From Chrysochromulina parva (taxonomy: Eukaryota; Haptophyta; Prymnesiales; Chrysochromulinaceae): a DNA stretch of 29,263 bases. Position 1 is the stretch's first letter, and every line of letters starts with the position of its first letter. The stretch is taken from assembly GCA_002887195.1 (NCBI GenBank), contig PJAB01000339.1:1-29263 (forward strand), given 5' to 3'. The notes under the pieces were generated by a model. That model saw only the letters and a list, made by a program, of their open reading frames with translations. It ran no database searches and had not been told where the DNA came from. Below are positions 1 through 9,625 of the stretch, piece after piece. The translations under genes were made by a program, and so were the position numbers.

Positions 1-702
1 GACGAGGACCTTGATGTTGAGATCGGTGATCTCAGCCATCTGAGTCGGCGCGGGCTGACCCTCGCAGCGGCTGAGGCGGGAGCAGAGCACGCGCCGCGCG
101 AGCGCCAACCACGATTGGCTCACGCCCTTGAGCTCGACCAGCGTGCCCACGTCGACCATGCCCAGCGCCACCTCCTTGGCATCGTCTGTGACTGCCATCC
201 CCGACAGCGAGGGCTGCGGTTGGAGCAGCGCGGGTGCTCCCCCCGCAGAGCCCACCGTGGCTTCTGACAGCTGTCCCTCCGGCGAGAACGCCGGCTCGGC
301 GAGTGCCGCCACACGTTCATCCGCATTGCCAAAGCCTTCCGTTGCGCCGAGCAGCTCTCTCAGCTCATTGGCACATTTGCCGTTGAGGCGTGTGCCGAGG
401 GCGCACTGCGCATGATTGAGCGCCCTTGGGGCGTCGAGGAAGCTGGCGCCCTCGACGAGCCTGAAGAGCTCCGAGATCGAGCACTGCTCGAGCCTCGCCG
501 GCATGGAGTCGGTCTCGCACATCTCCCGGAGCACTGCCAGCTCTGCCGCTGCAATCATCGGCACCGGGTAGACGCCATCTTCGGTTGGAGCGTCGTCCAT
601 CATGTCTTTGAGCGTGCCTGCTTGCTGGGCCACCCGGCGCGTCCACTCGACAGCCTCGCCCTCGCGCGCCCGCAAGCGCACGCGCTCCTGACCGTCAGTC
701 AT
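1..702 (-). CDS. SKP1-like protein with C-terminal extension, partial (runs off left edge)
   Basis: An open frame starts at the ATG complementary to 700-702 and runs 234 codons to the window edge without a stop. Residues 5-62 fit the SKP1 BTB/POZ fold: VRLRAREGEAVEW, then GTLKDMMDD, then a proline/methionine segment (VYPVPMIAAAELAVLREMCE) that matches the usual 'ipLpnV...l..vieyc' strand-helix. Residues 78-122 match the SKP1 dimerisation helices (LFRLVEGASFLDAPRAL, then LNGKCANELRELLGATEGF, cf. 'ikgktpeeIRk.fni'). In the family SKP1 bridges cullin-1 to F-box proteins in SCF ubiquitin ligases. Normal SKP1 is about 160 residues; this chain continues past 234 with an Ala/Pro/Ser linker and then an F-box-like helical segment (VGTLVELKGVSQSWLALARR, about 183-202). 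The family match is by eye. The gene is divergent from the DUS2 gene, 136 bp apart. Confidence 0.7.
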   Translation of the reverse strand, partial: MTDGQERVRLRAREGEAVEWTRRVAQQAGTLKDMMDDAPTEDGVYPVPMIAAAELAVLREMCETDSMPARLEQCSISELFRLVEGASFLDAPRALNHAQCALGTRLNGKCANELRELLGATEGFGNADERVAALAEPAFSPEGQLSEATVGSAGGAPALLQPQPSLSGMAVTDDAKEVALGMVDVGTLVELKGVSQSWLALARRVLCSRLSRCEGQPAPTQMAEITDLNIKVLV

Positions 703-838
703 TTTGTTAGCGGTCAGTGTGGACCAATTTCATGTGTGGTCAAAACAAGGACTTATATGAAGAAAAAAGGAGATGTTACGGGAGATAGGGTGAGCAGCTG
801 TTAACAGCCAAATCACCGCCCTTTCACAGCGTGTGCGC
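703..838. promoter_or_regulatory. Divergent intergenic region, SKP1-like / DUS2
   Basis: This 136-bp gap separates the start codons of two divergent genes and must carry both promoters and 5' leaders. It is A/T-richer than the flanking genes (for example the stretch atgaagaaaaaaggagatg near 757-775). No TATA box or other defined element can be assigned confidently. Confidence 0.4.
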
Positions 839-2320
839 ATGGCAGGCTGCGCTGTGCACGATGCTGACGACACATGGTCGTACCGCAATGCGATGATTCT
901 GGCCCCGATGGTGCGCATCAACTCGCTCGCCTTTCGTACGCTCTGTGCCGAGCAGGGCGCGTCGATGGTGTATTCCGAGGAAATCGTGGATCGGTGCTTG
1001 TCCGAGTCGAAGCGCGTGGTGAATGCAGCACTCGGCACCGTCGACTTTGAGTCGAACAACGAGCGCGGTGGCGGGCGTGTGGTCTTTCGAACCACGCCGA
1101 ACGAACGCGTGGTCCTGCAGCTCGGCACTGCGTCGGGCCCAGCAGCACTGCTGGCCGCCCAGGTCGCAGCCGCAGATGTGCGAGCCATTGACATCAACAT
1201 GGGTTGCCCGGTCAAGTTTTCTGTGCAGGGCGGCATGGGGTCGGCGCTGCTCTCACAGCCTGAGCGTATCCGCGATATCTTGACGACGCTGCGGCGCAAC
1301 CTGCCCGCGTCGATGCCCCTCACATGCAAGATCCGTTTACTCGATGCGACTCAGGAGACGATCGAGCTGGCTAAGCTCATCGAGTCGTGCGGCGTGTCTG
1401 CGCTTGCCGTGCACGCGCGCCGGCGTCACGACCGGCCGCGACACTGGGCACAGTGGGATCAGTTCGCCATCCTGCGCGAGACGCTGCCACGCTCGCTGCC
1501 GGTCATCCTCAACGGTGACGTCTTCGCGCCAGAGGACGTGCCACGAGCGCTCGCGATCACCGGCGCGGACTCACTCATGCTCGCGCGTGGTGCGCTGTGG
1601 AACCCGTCCATATTCCGGTCGTCCTCGCTGCTCGTCGACGGATGGGATGTGACTCGAGCTGGTGGTGCCGCCGCTGCCGCTGCTGCCGCCGTTGCTGCGG
1701 CTGCCACCGCCGCGCCGCCGGCTGCGCCTCCAACCATTCACACCATGCTCACACAGGCGGAGTGCGTCAAGCGCTACTTTGAGCTCGGTGAGGCGACTCA
1801 GTGCCCACTAGGCAACCTCAAGTACACGGCGATGCTCATGCTGGAGGGCGCGGGGAAGCTCGAGCCCTTCCGGCTCATCCAATCCGCGAAGACGCTCGCT
1901 GACTTGCATGCAGCGGCCGCCGCGTGCGCTGCGCACCCGCACTTCACGCAGCCGGGGGGTGCCTTCTGCCCAGCGATCCTCGAGCCGCCACCCGACCTGC
2001 CCGCGGCCATCGAGCTGACGGCCAATTCGTGGCGGCGCAAGCCCAACTGGTGGAAGCCCGGAGCGTCGTTACCGACGCTCAAGCCGGGGGAGGGTCGTTA
2101 TAAGGCGACCAAGCAGCACGCGAAGGATGTGGTCGGTCGCCCCGACCACTGGTCGGGAGCTGAGGGGGCGCCCGTGCCGGTCGCAGCGGATGAGGCAGAG
2201 GCGGTGGGCCGGTCAGACGCCGCGGCAGTTGCCGAGCCCGAGGATCTAGATGAGCAACGGCCCGCAAAGTGCTCGCGCGTCGAGGCAGATTCGACAGACG
2301 TTAGCCGCGGTGTGGGCTAG
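839..2320 (+). CDS. DUS2: tRNA-dihydrouridine synthase, DUS2 type
   Basis: A 493-residue flavoenzyme predicted to reduce uridine to dihydrouridine in the tRNA D-loop (position 20 in DUS2 of other eukaryotes) using FMN and NADPH. The TIM-barrel domain shows family signatures in order: ILAPMVR near the N-terminus, YSEEIVD, INMGCPVKFSVQGGMGSALL with the catalytic cysteine at about residue 123, TCKIRLL, AVHARRRHDRPRH, ILNGDV and LARGALWNPSIF. An Ala-rich insert (nt 1664-1730) follows the barrel, then the helical C-terminal domain (CVKRYFELGEATQCPLGNLKY). The animal DUS2 C-terminal dsRNA-binding domain is not visible; the tail is Pro/Ala/Glu-rich. I chose the ATG at 839 because the in-frame codon at 833 is GTG. 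No intron is needed. Family assignment is firm; the modified position is inferred. Confidence 0.92.
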   Translation: MAGCAVHDADDTWSYRNAMILAPMVRINSLAFRTLCAEQGASMVYSEEIVDRCLSESKRVVNAALGTVDFESNNERGGGRVVFRTTPNERVVLQLGTASGPAALLAAQVAAADVRAIDINMGCPVKFSVQGGMGSALLSQPERIRDILTTLRRNLPASMPLTCKIRLLDATQETIELAKLIESCGVSALAVHARRRHDRPRHWAQWDQFAILRETLPRSLPVILNGDVFAPEDVPRALAITGADSLMLARGALWNPSIFRSSSLLVDGWDVTRAGGAAAAAAAAVAAAATAAPPAAPPTIHTMLTQAECVKRYFELGEATQCPLGNLKYTAMLMLEGAGKLEPFRLIQSAKTLADLHAAAAACAAHPHFTQPGGAFCPAILEPPPDLPAAIELTANSWRRKPNWWKPGASLPTLKPGEGRYKATKQHAKDVVGRPDHWSGAEGAPVPVAADEAEAVGRSDAAAVAEPEDLDEQRPAKCSRVEADSTDVSRGVG

Positions 2321-2484
2321 CTCTCGTTGGCAGTCCAAGTACGTTACTTGGTGAGTATTTTTGCCCGACCCACCGGCGGACGGCACCACCTGCCCCCTAA
2401 ACAATCCCAAACAGTCACGAATCTCTCTCCATTCTTTCAACCCGCCCAAGCAAGTCCGAGTGTGAGCTCTCTTCGGAATTGAAG

Positions 2485-3100
2485 ATGATGACCACTACTC
2501 CCCGTTTTCCCCACAGGGGAGTCGGGCGCGCTCGGCGAAGTGCGGGTGACCCATTCACAATGAGAAAGGAGGGGCTGGATGATGACGGTAATTGGCCCCC
2601 GGACGGACGACTAATGCGGTCGACACTGGCGGCCAGGGCAGAGCGGCCCGCGGCGGTGTCTAGACGACATCCAAAAGCCAATTCTGCGCCGCCTGATCCG
2701 ATAGATAGGCGGCTGCGCAAACTGCAAAAGAAGGCGGAGCGCTTCAAGCTGGACACTGAGCTACGCCAGCTGGATGCCGAGATCCCGCTTTCGCCGCTGC
2801 CACGTATCGCCCCTCCCAACCGGCCGAAAAAGGGCTGGGCGGTATCGGCGGCGGCGAGCGTAGCCGACGTGGCAGCAGCCGCTGCTGCAAAGCGAGCGGC
2901 TGCCGCTGACGCTGAGCGCAAGCAACGTCTTGCAGCCGCGGAGAGAGCCGCTGCCGAGGCTCAAGCAGCGGAGCAGGTGGCCGCTGCAGCAGCAGAGGAG
3001 GCGGAGTTGGCGGCACAGGCGGCAGCCGAGCGTCGCGCTGCCGAAATGCGCGGCGGCGAGCGGCGGCGCCGGCCTCGCAGCAGCGCAGAGAGGCTGCTCG

Positions 3101-3144
<44 letters not shown>

Positions 3145-4218
3145 TACCATCACCATCACCACCCGGTCCCGGTCCAGACTGGCTGGTCAGATGGTGACTT
3201 ATCTGCGACGGCGCTCGCTGCTGACGCATTGCGACATCACGTGCTGGCCAACGATTGGGTAGGCGCTGCGCGCGTAGCCGTGGCGATGGCCGTGCACACT
3301 TCGCTTGATGAGGCCGCCCTCGAGGCCGCCGCGCCGACCGCCGCCTCCTCTCCAAGGATAGACGTGTGGCCGCGTGAGGAGTGGATGGTGGCCGCACCGA
3401 TGGGGCACGAGTCGCGCTTCGAGCGCGGTGTGGAGGCGCTGTCGGGACCGCGTGAAACCACCGAGTGCAATGCAGCGCAGCTAGGGACGCCCCCGATGCT
3501 CATGACACAGCCGCCATCGCCGTCATTGCGTCCACCATCGTACCTCGCTCGGAGCGGCACGCATGCATCTTCGGCTGCAAAGCTATTGCCGCCGCCCGCA
3601 TTGCACCCGCCGAGACCTGCCGAGTCCGTGCAGAATGCGACGCTGCCGCCCGAATCGCCCGCGCCGCCTTCCGCCCAGATCGCCCAGCTGTCCGAGATGC
3701 GCGAGCTCACACCTCGCGCGCTGCGCGCTCGGATGCTCGAGCGGGACGCGCCGCACCCCCAGGCGGGCTACGCTGCGCTCGTCGACTACTCTCTCTCTCT
3801 GCAGAAGCAGCGCGCTGCGCTCGCTGATCAGAGAGACGCGAGTGCTGGCGAGCGCAGCTTTGTAGGGGTTGCACAGGCCGCTGCTCATCGGCGCGCAACT
3901 GCCCTTGCTGAGAGCAGCCGGCACGGGGCTCAGCTCGCACGCAAGGCGCGCGGCGGACCCGAGCCGTTCGTGAGCCCCCCGACCTTACTCGAGCCACGTG
4001 CGGCGAAGGCCAACATGCGCCGTATTGAGCGTGAGGAGCAGAAGCTCTTCGAGCGCGAGCAGCGGCGGCTGGCTGAGGAGTCCGAGGCCGCCCGTACAGG
4101 AATCCCACCCATCAAGCAGCGCATCGCCTCCCTCGTTGACGATCTAAACGAGCCGCGACCACCGCCGCGAGACTTTGACGCCGAGATCAATGCGCTGCTC
4201 GACCGCTACAGGACGTGA
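2485..4218 (+). CDS. Ala/Gln-rich coiled-coil protein, unknown function
   Basis: I do not recognise this 577-residue protein. It has a basic N-terminus, then an Ala/Glu/Arg helix of heptad character (about 125-205: AAAAKRAAAADAERKQRLAA and similar) likely to form a coiled coil, then 12 consecutive Gln codons (all CAG) followed by a His cluster. A Pro/Ser/Ala-rich disordered middle follows. A conserved-looking charged C-terminus ends in a coiled-coil-like helix (RRIEREEQKLFEREQRRLAE) and the terminal DFDAEINALLDRYRT. There is no signal peptide or membrane segment. The first ATG after the in-frame TTG is at 2485; ATGs at 2560 and 2614 are also possible because the first 40 codons have weak third-position G/C bias. 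It lies 164 bp after DUS2 on the same strand. A cytoskeletal or ciliary role would be a guess. Confidence 0.7.
3106..3162 (+). repeat. Pure CAG tract (12 units) followed by CAT/CAC run
   Basis: Twelve uninterrupted CAG codons (3106-3141) are followed by a run of CAT, TAC and CAC codons, giving polyQ then a His cluster in the coiled-coil protein. A pure tract is expected to be length-polymorphic. Confidence 0.95.
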
Positions 4219-4729
4219 ACCAGCATCCGCGCGCGGACGCATATCCGATATCGTATTGATCCCGCGCGCGTCGGCGGGCTCCGGTTCGCTTTAATAGCGG
4301 TTTCGTATAGTCTTATTTAATAGTGTTTCGTATAGTGTAGTTATTGTCTTAGTCTCGATACTCGTCGTTGAACTTGAAGGACAGAGGCAGCGACAGACCG
4401 TCATAGACCGCTCGGCTGACAGAGTCCTGAGACCAGTGTCAGCAGACCGATACGACAACTATACGACCAGACGCGTGTCCCCACTGTGACGGACCCACCG
4501 CGCCGGCGCGGCCTCGCGGGATAGACCGGTCGCGGGCCGACCGCCGTCCACGCCGAGGCGGCCTTGTCGTCCCACCCCTAGGTCGTACACTGAACATGAC
4601 ACTGAATCGTGAACACGCACACCAAGGGACACCCAAACGTCGCTCTCACAGAACGTCGCCGCGCTGAACGGGCCTGCATCATTGTTGCGCGTGTGCGTGA
4701 TTCTCGCGTGGTTGGTTCTCAGGTTGGTT
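4219..4729. other. Convergent intergenic region with AT-rich direct repeat
   Basis: These 511 bp lie between two convergent genes (coiled-coil protein and the minus-strand unknown protein) and hold no supportable gene. The left part is unusually A/T-rich for this locus and contains two copies of a roughly 22-bp element (4290-4311 and 4316-4336; shared core TTTCGTATAGT). The right part is ordinary GC-rich non-coding sequence. The region presumably supplies both 3' UTRs and polyadenylation sites. Confidence 0.6.
4290..4336 (+). repeat. Two-copy AT-rich direct repeat
   Basis: Copies at 4290-4311 and 4316-4336 share TTTAATAG at the left and TTTCGTATAGT at the right, separated by a 4-nt spacer. 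The second copy is one base shorter. It lies about 75 bp after the stop of the coiled-coil gene, so a 3'-end processing role is possible but unproven. Confidence 0.85.
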
Positions 4730-5962
4730 CTAGCCGCTTGCGCGGGTCGGGGCGAAGCGCTGGGCCTGCTTGAGCTTGTGATGAGCGTCCTGCTGCCGGA
4801 TGTCGAAGGTACCCGGAGGGAAGACCAGTGGCACCTCCTTAGGGCGCGTGGCCTTCACGATGGGCACGCTCCCACCCTTGACCCAAGAAAGTTCGTTCTC
4901 AGGACTGCTTTTCGGCAGTGGCCTCTCCGCCGCAGGTGCGGATTCGGCAGGTTGGAATCCGCGAGCGGCTGCGCGCGCGACCGCTTCACGCGCCGCGAAC
5001 GCTGCGGTGGCAGGCGCCGGCGCCTGACGAGCCTGCTCGTCGCGGTCGGCGACCGTCTGCGAGCGCGTGACCGGGCGGGGCTTTCCCTTGTCGCCCGGCT
5101 GGCTGTAGGCTTCCGTACCGGAGAGCACGCCACGGATACCCATCGAGTAGAGCTCGAGCAGCTCGTTGGCCTCGGACGCCTCGCGGGCGTTCTTCTCCGC
5201 CTGCTGCTGTTTGAGCACATCGCGCATCTTCGCAGCCTGTTGGTCCTTGACGAGCGCGCTCCTCCGCTCCTCCGCAGAACAGCCGTCCGCTGTCTGCCGG
5301 CGCGTCACGCGCACGACCGTCTGTATCTGAGGCCGCGCAGGATCGAAGAGCGCGTGCTGCTTGCGAACATCGCTCAGGTGGTCGCGTGCCGAGTGGCGCG
5401 GCAGCATAGGCGGGGCATCCTTCCGGTGCACCAGCGGGTTTGCATCCGCGCGCGACAGCCACTCGACCGCTGGCACGACTTCGGTGGAGCGATCGCCGTC
5501 GACATACCGCTCATAGCTTACCGAAAGTTTCCGCATCTCCTCCTCGGCCGTCGGAAGGGTTGAGTACTCCCGCCGCGGATACGTCGTCGGCCCAGGCTTC
5601 AGGTCGCCGGTCGGCGACTCGCCCTCGCGCATGCTGGGCCGCCGCTCGAGCGGCGAGCGCTGCGACGGCGAGTCGCGTTTCTTTGGGTCATTGCGGTAAG
5701 AGACGCTGGCCGTCGATTCGAAGCGCGTCTTCTTATCTGGCGCCCAAACGTCTGTATCGGCACCGGCGTGGACGCCAGTCATCGTGTACTCGGGCGGGTC
5801 ATGCTTCTGCGCAAACTGCTTGGTGGCTCGGGTCCGGTGATAGAGGTATTGTCCGGCGTACTCAGCCCCTTGCTGCTGACGCACCTCCGCCTTCCATTCC
5901 TGCGGCAAGGTGCGCCCGGATAGGCGTGCTGACATCAGCAGGGTGTCATGCTCGAACTGCAT
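4730..5962 (-). CDS. Unrecognised 410-residue protein, possibly structural
   Basis: The reading frame extends to an ATG at 6067, but the ATG at 5962 is preferred: it sits in a strong CCACC context, and the 35 codons upstream lose the third-position G/C bias and look like 5' UTR. The protein is hydrophilic, without signal peptide or membrane helix. It has a Tyr/Gln/Arg-rich N-terminal half (for example YLYHRTRATKQFAQKHDPPEY), a segment around PTTYPRREYSTLPTAEEEM, a basic middle, one helical stretch (LVKDQQAAKMRDVLKQQQAE) and an Ala/Pro-rich tail ending near PLVFPPGTFDIRQQDAHHKL. Dispersed Tyr/Pro/Arg motifs resemble filament- or microtubule-associated proteins in general, but I cannot name a family. 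It is tandem with and downstream of the KDM3-like gene, with about 370 bp between them. Confidence 0.65.
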   Translation of the reverse strand: MQFEHDTLLMSARLSGRTLPQEWKAEVRQQQGAEYAGQYLYHRTRATKQFAQKHDPPEYTMTGVHAGADTDVWAPDKKTRFESTASVSYRNDPKKRDSPSQRSPLERRPSMREGESPTGDLKPGPTTYPRREYSTLPTAEEEMRKLSVSYERYVDGDRSTEVVPAVEWLSRADANPLVHRKDAPPMLPRHSARDHLSDVRKQHALFDPARPQIQTVVRVTRRQTADGCSAEERRSALVKDQQAAKMRDVLKQQQAEKNAREASEANELLELYSMGIRGVLSGTEAYSQPGDKGKPRPVTRSQTVADRDEQARQAPAPATAAFAAREAVARAAARGFQPAESAPAAERPLPKSSPENELSWVKGGSVPIVKATRPKEVPLVFPPGTFDIRQQDAHHKLKQAQRFAPTRASG

Positions 5963-6329
5963 GGTGGATGAGGGCGAGGACGAGGACGAGGAAGCTGACG
6001 GCCTCCCTGTAACCCGCGGGAGGTCGAGGGAAAAGAGTGGAGAAATTCGATACATGTTTGGATGCATTCCAAATTCGACATGTTTTGGAAGGAGAGAAAC
6101 AGACTGTAAACATTCATTCGAGACCTCGACGTCTCGAGGATGCGAAAAAGTCTTAGTCCTAAGCCGGAGCGGACGCCCGCGGGCTTGCTCAGTATATTAT
6201 AGTACGCGAAATCAATCCGCGATCCAAACTCATGCGAGCCTGTTCTCCTGTGTCCTCGTCCGGTGTGTGTATGTTGCACGCAGCTACTGCCCGTCACATT
6301 TCAACTGCCTGCTCTTTCATCATAGCCGC
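5963..6329. promoter_or_regulatory. Intergenic region between two minus-strand genes
   Basis: These 367 bp hold the 3' flank of the KDM3-like gene and the promoter and 5' UTR of the unrecognised protein. The central part (about 6040-6300) is markedly lower in G/C than the genes. I see no RNA gene or repeat. Confidence 0.4.
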
Positions 6330-9300
6330 TCATTCGCCGCTGCACATGAGCAACACCGTCTCGTCGTCGACCTCCATGGTCGTCGTCGTCGTCGACGTCG
6401 TGCTCATGACGCCGGCCGCGGTCTGGGTAGCTTGCGGAGGCTGCAGCAGCGGCGGCGGCGGCGGCGGCGGCGGCTGCCGCTGTGGCGGCTTCGGCGTCGC
6501 CTGCTCGAGAGGCGGCTGTGGGAGCGGCTGCGCCGGCATGGTCGTGTACACCATCGGCTTCTCCACCGGCTGTGCCTCGTCCTCCATGAGCATGGCCTCG
6601 TCATCAACCTCATCAGGGGCATCCGCGCCAAAGACGGCATCAAGGGCGGCTTCGACAGCGGAGGCGACCACTGCGGCGGCCACCCGCTCCTCAACGGTAC
6701 CCTCCGCGACGGATCCCTCGGCATTGGCCGCCGCAGCGAGCTCGGCCTCCTTGGCTGCTTTGCGCTTGGCGGCATATAACTGACGCGAGGCTTGACGCGC
6801 AGCCTTGAGTGCCTCGGCGCGCGCGGTCGCGGCGCGCTCGGCGTTGGCGATCTCGACACTCGCCTTGGCGGCGGCACCCGTGCGCAGCAACGCATCCGAG
6901 ATGTGATGCAGCGCGTGCAGCAGCATCGTCTTAACCTGCAGCTTGTCCTCGCTCAGGTGGTGGCCGCGCGGCAGCTTGGCGAACTGGTCCGTGAGCTGCA
7001 CGCATCGGTGAGCGTTTTCGGGCGACACAAAGTCGAGTGCCACCTTGACACACGACGAGAGGTTGCGCACCTGATGGGATGAAGACGGCACATGCGGTGT
7101 GAGGATGGCACACGAGGTGTTTGCATGTGCAGATGGCACACTAGTTGTGAAGATGGCAGTTGGTGAAGGGTGGGCACACGAGAGGTGAAGGATAGGCACA
7201 CGAGAGGCTGCGCACCTGATGAGGACATCCAGCTGGGATGAAGATGGCGTCGCCGTGTCGCTGGACGAAGCGCCAGCCACGCACGCCGTATTGGTCGCGC
7301 AGCCGCTTGCGCAGCGTGTCGTCGAGGTAGAAGAGCTGGTCGTGCACTGGGTTGTTGGTGATCTCAATGTCGCGCTCGCGGGCGACTGCGTGCAGGAGCT
7401 TGAGGATCGCCTCCGTGTCCTCCCAACGGTAAATGTCCCAGATGGCGCCGTGCTGGGAGGAGAGCTCGCCGAGCTCGTCATCGTGCAGCAGCAGCCCCTC
7501 GTCCTCCTCATCCGAATCGTTCTCGCCCTCGTCGAAGCCCACGTCGACCATCACGTTCACCGCGTCCGATACGTCGCAGTGCAGGTTGGTGTGCCCACCC
7601 TTTTTGGTTGCAGGATCCATCCCGCGCCAACTCGCGTGCCGCCCGTACGCATTGTACATCTTAGGCCCAAGGTCGGGCGGAACGTACTGGCGTGGAAAGT
7701 ACTTGGCGAGGTTGAGCACGCCGTCGCGGTGCGTGTATTGCGGGACGGGGAGCGCCTGCATCAGGTCCTCAAAGTACTCCGGCATCTTGCCCTGGAAGTC
7801 CTGGTCCGGAGGCCAGTCTTTCAGCTTGAGCATCATACGGCGGAAGGTATCGGGGCAAAGGGCGCGAGTCCAGGGCTGGAGGTAGCCCGCGAAAAAGTGG
7901 GCAAGCGTGAGCCAGTGCACCGACTTGCCATCCCGACAATCGATCATCTGGACCTGCTCGGCCCCAAAGCGCTGCAGGAAGCCACGCGGCGACCACGAGC
8001 GGCGCAACTTGTCCTGCACGCCCGGGATCACGACCGGCTCGCCGCGTCGCCAGCGCTGTTGGAAGTCGACGAGCTGGCGCGCCGAGTCAGACGAGGGTCC
8101 CATGCGGATCGACGCGCCCGCAAAGTTCACAGGTGGATGCTTGGCCACCTCGCGCTCCGGCGGCAGCTGCGCCACGAGCGACTCGACTGTCTCGACAAGC
8201 TTGGCGAGCTCCTCGCGTGGCATCTTGACGGCGCGCTCGTACACATGCTCGTGCGGCGCCTGCGCCTGCTCCTCCTCCTCCTGCACGTTGTCGCGCCATG
8301 AGAGACGTTGCCGGCCGTCGCTGCGCTCGCCGCCTCCGGCGCCCCCGCCGCCGCCCCCGCCGCCGCCGCCGCCGCCGCCGCCGGTCGACTTAGTTTCGCC
8401 GCGGCGCTGCGGCATCTTTAGAGGGTGGACGAGCGGCATCGACTCGCGCGGCTCGGACTTGCCGCCCGTCTTCACGAGGTCGCGCGCGCGGAAGTAGGCG
8501 GACACCCCCGTGCTGAGCTGCACAATCAGGTAGCCGTTACGTGCAGCCACTACCTTGCCATTGGCGCCCGCGTGCACCTTGCCGTTCGACACCGTCACTG
8601 TGTGTCCCACGTCAATATCCGTCACGCGCCGCGCCTTGACCACCGACGTGTACACGCGCCCGTTGGCGCCGTGGCGCACAACGCCGCCGCTGCCGCCAAA
8701 GATCGTCCCATCGTACCGGTTGTGCGCGTTGAGCGACGACCGATACGGTGCGATCGGGAGCGCCGAAGGGACAATGCTTGTTGGCTCATAAGCCGCCGGG
8801 TTATACGGCGCGTTGTACTCATTGACCGCGGGCGCCATGGATTTCACAGGGCGTGGCATGCCCCGGGTGATGCCCTGAGCGAGCACCTGGCACTCTTTGG
8901 CGCGCAGGTTGACGTGCTCACCCCCCTCGGTGAGCACCTGGAAGTAGCCGTTGTGCATGCTCTGCACGACGCCCGTCTGGTTATCGAGCGGCCCGGGCTT
9001 CAGGATGAGCACCTCACACCCGGTACTCAGCCCGTGGTCGGAGTCGTTGCGCTCGCGTCGCGGCGGGCGCGCGCCGTAATGGTCATCTAGATCGGACAGA
9101 CGGCTGGGCACGCCGAAGGCCGAGTACTCGCCGCCATCGCCTGCGTCATACAGCTGCGTGGGCTTGCGCTTGCGCTTCTCCTCGACCCCCATCCAAGATT
9201 GCCACCACGATCGCGCCGTATTGGCATCAACGCCATCGGCCTCGCCGGCCGCGGGCGCCGTGACGAGCGCCGACAAGCCTCCGGCTGCAGCAGCAAGCGC

Positions 9301-9584
9301 CGGGTCCGGCCGCTGCTGCGCAAGGTACAAAGGAGCGCGCGCCATTGGATGCGGCGAGGGCGGCGGCGCTTCGCCGTCGTCGGTGAGCCAAAGCTCCTTG
9401 CCTCGGAAAAAGATGAGCGCCCCCTCCGGCGGCGCCTCCTCGGGCGCTTGAGGCGGCGCCTCCGCAGGCCTGCCAGACACAGGCACGGCATCGCCAGACG
9501 AGCCGCCAAGGCCACCGGACGCTAGGATGTTTGGCGACTCGCCGCCCTCGCCCTCACCCTTGCCCTTGCCCTTGCCCTCGCCCT

Positions 9585-9625
<41 letters not shown>

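Noticed and set aside
4682..5563. 293-codon plus-strand frame opposite the 410-residue protein
   Set aside because: Composition is Arg/Leu-rich without motifs and there is no ATG start at its beginning; the minus frame has a good start context and mixed protein-like composition.
7219..8301. 360-codon plus-strand frame opposite the JmjC region
   Set aside because: The minus strand encodes conserved JmjC motifs with catalytic residues; the plus frame matches nothing and begins with a doubtful start.
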